Positions 58,800 to 64,000 of a stretch of DNA of 64,000 nucleotides are shown here, piece by piece. The notes beneath the pieces were generated by a model. That model was not told the origin of the DNA. It searched no databases and saw only the letters and a program-made list of their open reading frames with translations. The stretch's first letter is position 1, and each line of letters starts with the position of its first letter. The position numbers were made by a program, and so were the translations under genes. This DNA is from Caballeronia terrestris (lineage in GTDB: Bacteria; Pseudomonadota; Gammaproteobacteria; Burkholderiales; Burkholderiaceae): assembly GCF_001544515.1 (NCBI RefSeq), contig NZ_FCOL02000019.1, positions 58,761-122,760 on the forward strand. The letters are read 5' to 3'.

Positions 58800-59867
58800 A
58801 TGAGAATTGCCCAGATTGCCCCTCTGACCGAGTCGGTTCCGCCGAAGCTTTACGGCGGCACCGAGCGCGTCGTGTCCTATATCACCGAGGCGCTCGTCGA
58901 ACTCGGCCACGACGTGACGCTTTTCGCAACCGGCGATTCGCAGACGAAGGCGACCCTCGAAGCCGTGTGGCCGCGCGCATTGCGCCTGGACCCGGCGATC
59001 CGCGACCGCATCGCGCCGCACATGCTGCTGATGGAAATGGTCCGCCGCCGCGCCGACGAGTTCGACGTCCTCCATTTCCACATGGACTATTACTCGTTTT
59101 CGCTCTTCAAGCGCCAGGACACGCCGTTCGTGACAACGCTGCACGGCCGGCTCGATCTGCCGGAGCAGCAGCCCGTCTTCGATACGTTCAACACGGCGCC
59201 CGTGATTTCAATCTCGGATTCGCAGCGCCATCCGTTGCCGCAGGCCAAGTGGCTGACGACCGTCTATCACGGCCTGCCGGAACAGCTCTACACGCCGCAG
59301 CCGGTCGAGCAGGAGTACCTCGCGTTCCTCGGCCGTATTTCGCCGGAAAAACGTGTCGATACCGCGATTCGGATCGCGGGGCGCTGCGGGATGAAGATCA
59401 AGATTGCCGCCAAGGTCGATTCAGCCGATCACGAGTATTTCGAGCGCGAAATCGCGCCGTTGCTCGAGTTGCCGTACGTGGAGTTCGTCGGCGAGATCAG
59501 TGACGGGCAGAAGGCCGAATTCCTCTCCGGCGCGCACGCGCTGCTGTTCCCGATCGACTGGCCGGAGCCTTTCGGCCTGGTGATGATCGAGGCGATGGCT
59601 TGCGGGACGCCGGTGATCGCGTTCAATCGCGGTTCGGTGCCGGAAGTACTGGATGAGGGCGTGTCGGGGTTCATCGTCGAGGACGAGATCGGTGCGGTTG
59701 CCGCCGTGAACCGATTGCATACGCTCTCGCGCGAACGTGTGCGGCAGCGCTTCGAGGAGCGCTTCACGTCGCACCGGATGGCGCAGCAGTACGTCGATGC
59801 ATATCAGGCCGTCGTGCGGGCGCAAAAGCGTGCGCGCTTCAAGCTGATCGATCGCGCCGCGACGTAA
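58800..59867 (+). CDS. Glycosyltransferase family 4 protein
   Basis: This 355-residue GT-B glycosyltransferase begins MRIAQIAPLTESVPPKLYGGTERVV with the N-terminal glycine loop. It has FDVLHFHMDYYSFSL and the C-terminal donor-binding set LAFLGRISPEKRVDTAIRIA and PIDWPEPFGLVMIEAMACGTPVIAFNRGSVPEV (EX7E-type). GGAGACGAG is the ribosome site for ATG 58800. A 268-base gap separates it from otsA, so it may have its own promoter. The acceptor and product are unknown. Confidence 0.92.
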   Translation: MRIAQIAPLTESVPPKLYGGTERVVSYITEALVELGHDVTLFATGDSQTKATLEAVWPRALRLDPAIRDRIAPHMLLMEMVRRRADEFDVLHFHMDYYSFSLFKRQDTPFVTTLHGRLDLPEQQPVFDTFNTAPVISISDSQRHPLPQAKWLTTVYHGLPEQLYTPQPVEQEYLAFLGRISPEKRVDTAIRIAGRCGMKIKIAAKVDSADHEYFEREIAPLLELPYVEFVGEISDGQKAEFLSGAHALLFPIDWPEPFGLVMIEAMACGTPVIAFNRGSVPEVLDEGVSGFIVEDEIGAVAAVNRLHTLSRERVRQRFEERFTSHRMAQQYVDAYQAVVRAQKRARFKLIDRAAT

Positions 59868-59886
59868 AACTCGAAGTAAAAAAGAC

Positions 59887-59938
59887 AAAACCGCCGCGCG
59901 GTACGACCCGAAAGTCGTGCCGCGCGGCGGTTTTGCTT
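59887..59938. terminator. Bidirectional terminator after the glycosyltransferase
   Basis: A 21-bp stem (59887-59907 with 59914-59934), with a single wobble pair and a 6-base loop, starts AAAACCGCC and ends GGCGGTTTT. It separates convergent genes. Confidence 0.92.
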
Positions 59939-59966
59939 TTGCCGCGAGACGCCCTGAACCAGCGCG

Positions 59967-60560
59967 TCAGATCTTCAGGCGCGAAACCTTCGTGCCTGCC
60001 AGCGAGACATCCGCCATCAAGCCGGCGTTCGTCAGCACGAACGCTTCGACCGGGGACGTCGCCGTCGTGGTATCGACCACGCCGTTCGCGCCCATCTTCA
60101 CGAGCGCAACCGACGCGTCGACGCCTGCTGCCCAGCCGTCCGAATTGCGGAATTTGTCGAGCGCGTCCTGCGTCATGAACAGGAAGATCAGCGACTTCGA
60201 TTGCGCGCCAGCCTGCAGGCCGACGGACGCCGAGGTCGTGCTGTAGTAGCCGACCGTGCCGCCGCCGACGCGCAGCGCGCCCTTGCCGTACTGGGCGCCG
60301 ACCACGAAGCCTGCCTGGATGACCGACGGGAATACGAGCACGCCGCGCGATTTCGCGACGAGTTCGCGCGAGCCTTTGACGGTCGCGTAGAGACGCTGCA
60401 TCGTGGCGTCGACATCGGAGTCGATGGAGCGGCGCTCGTCCGAGTCACCGGCCGTTTTCTGCGCGCCAGAGTTCGACGTCGTCGTGCAACCGGCAAGCGC
60501 GAGGCCTCCCAGTGCGAGCGCGGCGGTCGACTTGAGCATGAAGTTTCGTCTTTGCATCAT
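59967..60560 (-). CDS. SYLF (YSC84) domain lipoprotein
   Basis: This 197-residue lipoprotein begins MMQRRNFMLKSTAALALGGLALAGC, with lipobox LAGC. The mature part is a YSC84/SYLF lipid-binding domain (VLVFPSVIQAGFVVGAQYGKGALRVGG; YYSTTSASVGLQAGAQSKSLIFLFMT; DASVALVKMGANGVVDT). A B. pseudomallei relative (BPSL1445) is known as a lipoprotein antigen. The start is at the double ATG 60555-60560, after GGAGAAAA. Its cellular role is unknown; an outer-membrane location is likely. Confidence 0.92.
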   Translation of the reverse strand: MMQRRNFMLKSTAALALGGLALAGCTTTSNSGAQKTAGDSDERRSIDSDVDATMQRLYATVKGSRELVAKSRGVLVFPSVIQAGFVVGAQYGKGALRVGGGTVGYYSTTSASVGLQAGAQSKSLIFLFMTQDALDKFRNSDGWAAGVDASVALVKMGANGVVDTTTATSPVEAFVLTNAGLMADVSLAGTKVSRLKI

Positions 60561-60973
60561 TTTTCTCCATCGTGGACTTGGGAAACCCCATATAGCGGGA
60601 GGGTGCAGCATGCGGATTTATAGCACAGCAACAGCAGAACGCGACGGCCAGAAAATCGCGCCAAGCCTTACCCGGCTTGGTTTCGTCGATTTATTACAAA
60701 ATCGAACGGTAATTTTGACCTTCAAGCTTACTCCGTTTCCCACCGCTTTTCAGAGGTTTTAAGACAACGGCGCGACGCAATTTTCTGCGTCTGCTGGATC
60801 GTCTGATTCGTTCTCAAAAAACGCCGCGTCCGTGGCCGATTTCGACGAACCAGTCAGATTTACCTGATCGATTCGCGTCAAAAGTCGCGGCGCGAATCGA
60901 ACGAATTTCGTCTGACCTGTTGCGTGAACGCCGCACACTCGCGACAGCAATGAACGTGCCAGCACCTTGGAAC
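60561..60973. other. Intergenic region upstream of the SYLF lipoprotein gene
   Basis: This is a 413-base gap with no supported gene. A 7-bp hairpin CCAAGCC / GGCTTGG sits at 60661-60680, followed by TTT; it could end a transcript from the right. The rest is AT-richer than average and probably holds the SYLF promoter. Confidence 0.4.
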
Positions 60974-61429
60974 TCATGGATGCGGGGTGGATGACTTTAC
61001 CTCGGCACGGGGCGGGCGCCTCAACGCGCGCCGCACACCGCCGATCACCACGCCCAAGCCAAGCAGGAACGCCGCCGGCACGACCCAGTAGCCGACGAAC
61101 GCGTGCCACAGGTAGCCGGCGAGCGTGCTGCGCCGGGCGGCGTAGAGATCGAGTGCTTCCTGGTGCTTCGCGGCATTCGCGGACATCACGTCGGAGGGGC
61201 AGCCGGCCGTGCGCGCTTCGTCCGGCGCGCCGCGGCACTGCGCAGGGGCGCCGCGGGCGCGCTGCGCGTCAGTGAACTCCCAGGTGGAGAGGGCGCGTAC
61301 GAGATCGGCCTTGTTGTAGGCCATTTCTTCGCGGATCTCGCCGACCGCGACGATCATTACCGGGACCGCCCAGAAGACGATCACCATCAGCCACCGCCTG
61401 AACCAGCGGTTCTTGTGTTTCCAGGCCAT
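60974..61429 (-). CDS. Small membrane protein of unknown function
   Basis: This 151-residue protein has two TM helices: about 12-30 (WLMVIVFWAVPVMIVAVG) and about 108-130 (GYWVVPAAFLLGLGVVIGGV). The loop between them has two cysteines and a CRGAPDEARTAGCPSDV stretch, presumably periplasmic. A short basic tail ends the protein. The N-terminus MAWKHKNRWFRRW is strongly basic, fitting the positive-inside rule. I do not recognise a family. The frame, start and hydrophobic pattern support a real gene, but no neighbour gives a function. Confidence 0.6.
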   Translation of the reverse strand: MAWKHKNRWFRRWLMVIVFWAVPVMIVAVGEIREEMAYNKADLVRALSTWEFTDAQRARGAPAQCRGAPDEARTAGCPSDVMSANAAKHQEALDLYAARRSTLAGYLWHAFVGYWVVPAAFLLGLGVVIGGVRRALRRPPRAEVKSSTPHP

Positions 61430-61665
61430 CCACTGTCTCCATCGGATGCAAACTGCAAGCCGGAAAAGCTGCGGCGGCCGATGGCGTAGTTCTTGTATTG
61501 ATCGTGGGGCCGCCCTCGCGCCATCTTATGAGAAAAAGCGCGCGGGGCGTATCACCTTTGTAGGTGCAGTGCAATATGAGCGGGACGAAATGCCGCACAG
61601 GACGTGCGGCGGAGGGATTGGTGCGCTGCGCCGGACCCTGGGCGGTCCGGCTTGTCGGATCGGGA

Positions 61666-61995
61666 TCAGCCTTTGTTGCTCAGGCAACTCTTCATATAAG
61701 CCTTGCGATCGTCGCCGGATTTACCGGTCGCCGATTTGTTGCAGGCGGTCATCTTGTCCTGCTGCGTCATCGGCGCGGAGGCCGGAGCGGGCGCCGCCGC
61801 GAGGCAGCTCTTCATGAACGCCTTGCGCTCGTCGCCTTTCTTGTCGGCGGCCTGCTTGTTGCAATCGGTCATCTTCGATTGCTGGCTGTTCGCCGCGTAA
61901 GTCGCAGGCGCGGCGAGCGCGAAGCCAAGCGCGAGGACGGCAGCACCGGAACGGATCAGACGGTTGGATCGGTTGAGGCTCGCTGAGTTGTACAT
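61666..61995 (-). CDS. PsiF repeat family protein
   Basis: This 109-residue exported protein has a signal peptide (to about PATYAA, residue 35) and two PsiF repeats of about 30 residues: KMTDCNKQAADKKGDERKAFMKSCL and KMTACNKSATGKSGDDRKAYMKSCL, each with a Cys pair likely to form a disulfide. E. coli PsiF is induced by phosphate starvation, but its function is unknown. AGGGAG precedes the ATG (61993-61995). Confidence 0.88.
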   Translation of the reverse strand: MYNSASLNRSNRLIRSGAAVLALGFALAAPATYAANSQQSKMTDCNKQAADKKGDERKAFMKSCLAAAPAPASAPMTQQDKMTACNKSATGKSGDDRKAYMKSCLSNKG

Positions 61996-62344
61996 GTAAC
62001 GCTCCCTTTGAGTTCGACAGCGGTTGTTATTGAATGAGGCTGTGTGACGAGGAACATCGGAGCGCCGTGCCGTGCAGCGAGGCGTCCGCCAGCGCATTAT
62101 GGCAAGCCGAATATCGCGATTGGGCGCGGTTAGGGGAAATCGGGACGCCATTTTCGCGGCATCGCGCGGAGGCATTCGTGAAGCGGCTGTAAGCCTTGCA
62201 TGCGCCAAGGCGCGCGCTTCGGTGGCCGCGCCTTACAAGCGGTGTCTAGCGCTGGAACGTTGCTTGCAGACCGCTTTCAGACGCTGGCGTTATCGAAGCA
62301 TGACGCAGTTGCACCCCCACAACATTCAATCGAAGGAGTCGCTT
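61996..62344. other. Divergent intergenic region
   Basis: This is a 349-base gap between the psiF-like gene and the small gene at 62345. No coding region, RNA or clear operator was recognised. A plus-strand frame open across it lacks a plausible start. Confidence 0.4.
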
Positions 62345-62626
62345 ATGTCTACCCCGCTGTCCGACCACTACAAGGGCTTCGAAATCAAGGTACAGGCACT
62401 GCGGCGCGCGAGGGAACGCGACGATCCCGAGGACGGCCCGCGCCACTTCGATATCGTCGTGACGATCTCGCGCAGTTCGAGCGGCGAGAGCGGCCGCACG
62501 GAGATGTTCGGCGTGCCCGACCAGGAGCCGTTCGAGAGCCCCATCGACGCGACGCGCGCGGGCATCGACTACGCACGGGACATCATCGATCACAAAATTG
62601 AAGGACAATCTGTCGATGAACTGTGA
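62345..62626 (+). CDS. Conserved small protein of unknown function
   Basis: This 93-residue soluble acidic protein begins MSTPLSDHYKGFEIKVQALRR. The middle reads as a beta-strand pair (HFDIVVTISRSS) and the C-terminus as a helix (ATRAGIDYARDIIDHKIEG). The layout resembles small Burkholderia proteins of unknown function. AAGGAG lies 9 bases before the ATG, strongly supporting this start. No cysteine, signal or TM is present, so it is cytoplasmic. It lies alone between psiF and a sugar-binding protein gene. Confidence 0.75.
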   Translation: MSTPLSDHYKGFEIKVQALRRARERDDPEDGPRHFDIVVTISRSSSGESGRTEMFGVPDQEPFESPIDATRAGIDYARDIIDHKIEGQSVDEL

Positions 62627-62783
62627 CGAGTCCTTGTGCAACGTGCAGTGGCTCACCGGTTCATGCCCGATTGACCACAAGAGCCTCACCGTCGAGAATC
62701 GACGGCGGGCAAACGTTGACCGCCATGATTCACGCGGCAACCTCAGACCCAGACAACACGAAACGAAATAACTGGAGATACGC

Positions 62784-63749
62784 ATGAACCGAAATATCCG
62801 CCGGCGGGTCCTGTCGGCCGCCGTCGCGCTGGCTGTTTGCTCCATCCTTCCCGTGCCGTTCTCCGCGGCCATGGCGCAAACCCCGGCAAAACCCAAGGTC
62901 GCGCTCGTGATGAAGTCGCTCGCGAACGAGTTCTTCCTCACGATGGAAGACGGCGCGAAGGAATACCAGAAGCACAACGCCGGCCAGTTCGACCTGATCA
63001 CGAACGGCATCAAGGACGAAACCGATACCGCCAACCAGATCCGCATCGTCGAGCAGATGATCGTCTCGAAGGTCGATGCGCTCGTGATCGCGCCTGCTGA
63101 TTCGAAGGCGCTCGTGCCGGTCATCAAGAAGGCGGTGGACGCGGGGATCATCGTCGTCAATATCGACAACCGGCTCGATCCCGACGTGCTGAAGTCGAAG
63201 GATCTGAACGTGCCGTTCGTCGGCCCGGACAACCGCAAGGGCGCGAAGAAGGTCGGCGACTATCTCGCGAAATACCTGAAATCGGGCGATGAAGTCGGCG
63301 TGATCGAAGGCGTCTCGACCACGACCAATGCGCAGCAGCGCACGGCGGGTTTCAAGGACGCGATGGAGGCGGGCGGCATGAAGGTGGCCGCGCTGCAGTC
63401 GGGCGACTGGGAAATCGACAAGGGCAACGCGGTCGCGGCGCAGATCCTCAACGCCAATCCGAACGTGAAGGCGCTCCTGTGCGGCAACGACAACATGGCG
63501 ATCGGCGCGGTGTCGGCGATCCGCGCGGCGGGCAAGGCGGGCAAGGTGCAGGTCGTCGGCTACGACAACATCAACGCGATCAAGCCGATGCTGAAGGACG
63601 GCCGTGTCCTCGCCACCGCTGACCAGTACGCGGCGAAGCAGGCTGTGTTCGGCATCGATACGGCGTTGAAGGCGATTTCGGGGCACAAGAAGCAGTCGGA
63701 ACTGTCGGGTGTGATCGAAACGCCCGTCGAGCTCGTGACGAAGAAATAG
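62784..63749 (+). CDS. Sugar ABC transporter substrate-binding protein (RbsB-like)
   Basis: This is a 321-residue periplasmic binding protein of the ribose/galactose type. The signal peptide ends at AAMAQ (about residue 32). The mature protein begins PKVALVMKSLANEFFLTMEDGAKEY and has DALVIAPADSKALVPVIKKAVDAGI, VPFVGPDNRKGAKKVGDYL, CGNDNMAIGAVSAIRAAG and VVGYDNINAIKPML, the classical ribose-fold pattern. GGAGATACGC precedes the ATG. No ABC ATPase or permease follows in the remaining 250 bases, so the transporter genes are either further away or absent. Confidence 0.92.
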   Translation: MNRNIRRRVLSAAVALAVCSILPVPFSAAMAQTPAKPKVALVMKSLANEFFLTMEDGAKEYQKHNAGQFDLITNGIKDETDTANQIRIVEQMIVSKVDALVIAPADSKALVPVIKKAVDAGIIVVNIDNRLDPDVLKSKDLNVPFVGPDNRKGAKKVGDYLAKYLKSGDEVGVIEGVSTTTNAQQRTAGFKDAMEAGGMKVAALQSGDWEIDKGNAVAAQILNANPNVKALLCGNDNMAIGAVSAIRAAGKAGKVQVVGYDNINAIKPMLKDGRVLATADQYAAKQAVFGIDTALKAISGHKKQSELSGVIETPVELVTKK

Positions 63750-63928
63750 CGTCGTCGCGCGGCAGCCGGCCTAAAGTTTTGCGCGGGCCGGCCGTCAATC
63801 ATTGAAGAGCGTGATTCCCGGGATTTTTTTACGCTGGCGCTTGGGGGGTGGGGGTGGGGTTGGTGTGTGAACCGTTTGATGCGCCTGGGCTTCTATGGAA
63901 CTTGTTTTCTTTTCGGTCTATTGGCTCT

Positions 63929-63988
63929 GCCCCTGTCCGGGGCGGGACTCACTTTCTTTGCTGCTGCAAAGAAAGTAAGCAAAGAAAG
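63929..63988. repeat. Palindromic repeat element at the window end
   Basis: GCCCC (63929-63933) and GGGGC (63939-63943) form a small hairpin. It is followed by CTTTCTTTGC (63952-63961), loop TGCT and GCAAAGAAAG (63966-63975), then a direct second copy of GCAAAGAAAG at 63979-63988. From memory, this sequence is a widespread intergenic repeat in Burkholderiaceae. No gene is present from 63750 to 64000. Confidence 0.65.
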
Positions 63989-64000
63989 CAGCTTCCAACC

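Overview
The window is about 64 kb of high-GC chromosomal DNA from a betaproteobacterium of the Burkholderia sensu lato group (Burkholderia / Paraburkholderia / Caballeronia). This rests on gene order (mfd-ispD-ispF; tig-clpP-clpX-lon-hupB-ppiD; mltG-tmk-holB-tatD), protein sequences typical of that group, and GC-rich codon use. No transposase, integrase, phage gene or CRISPR array was found. The content is mostly core genome with a few accessory islands.

Layout. 1-1914: 5' end of mfd (minus strand), then ispD and ispF of the MEP isoprenoid pathway. 1972-3150: ahpD and ahpC peroxide defence, with an OxyR-like site upstream. 3373-5521: an EnvZ/OmpR-type two-component pair. 5771-8194: a small secreted protein, a Tat-type DUF1501 protein, a squalene/phytoene synthase family protein and tRNA-Leu(UAG). 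8419-12723: a probable metal-uptake operon (DUF2946 protein, TonB-dependent receptor, PepSY membrane protein). 12724-14440: glycerate kinase, followed downstream by a decaying tandem-repeat array related to its own 3' end. 14904-23857: the proteostasis block tig, clpP, clpX, lon, hupB, tRNA-Val, tRNA-Asp and ppiD. 23932-30471: a lipoprotein, divergent tesA-like esterase and YbbA-like ATPase, pgi, nnr and a DadA-like oxidoreductase. 30943-37316: purL, a parvulin, bolA, yciB and msrB. 37374-40732: selO divergent from an acyl-CoA ligase. 40923-48595: a long plus-strand run of beta-oxidation and related genes behind a promoter that carries a TetR-type palindrome. 48601-54493: an NRDE protein and ygfZ (minus), then mltG-tmk-holB, a GNAT acetyltransferase and tatD. 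54501-63749: ankyrin protein, Rap1a/Tai-like protein, MscS channel, otsA, a glycosyltransferase, a SYLF lipoprotein, small membrane or secreted proteins, and a sugar-binding periplasmic protein. The window ends in a palindromic repeat element.

Functional links. tig/clpPX/lon/hupB/ppiD is a conserved folding and proteolysis neighbourhood. ahpC/ahpD form one peroxide-reducing pair. The acyl-CoA ligase, the enoyl-CoA hydratase/3-hydroxyacyl-CoA dehydrogenase fusion and the thiolase would carry out successive steps of fatty-acid beta-oxidation. mscS and otsA suggest osmotic adaptation.

The least conventional observation is the array at about 13000-13400. It is an 84-90 bp unit whose spacing is always a multiple of three and which carries a central hairpin. 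Its first copy is the coding 3' end of the glycerate kinase gene. No gene cluster in the window looks like an undescribed defence or biosynthetic system.
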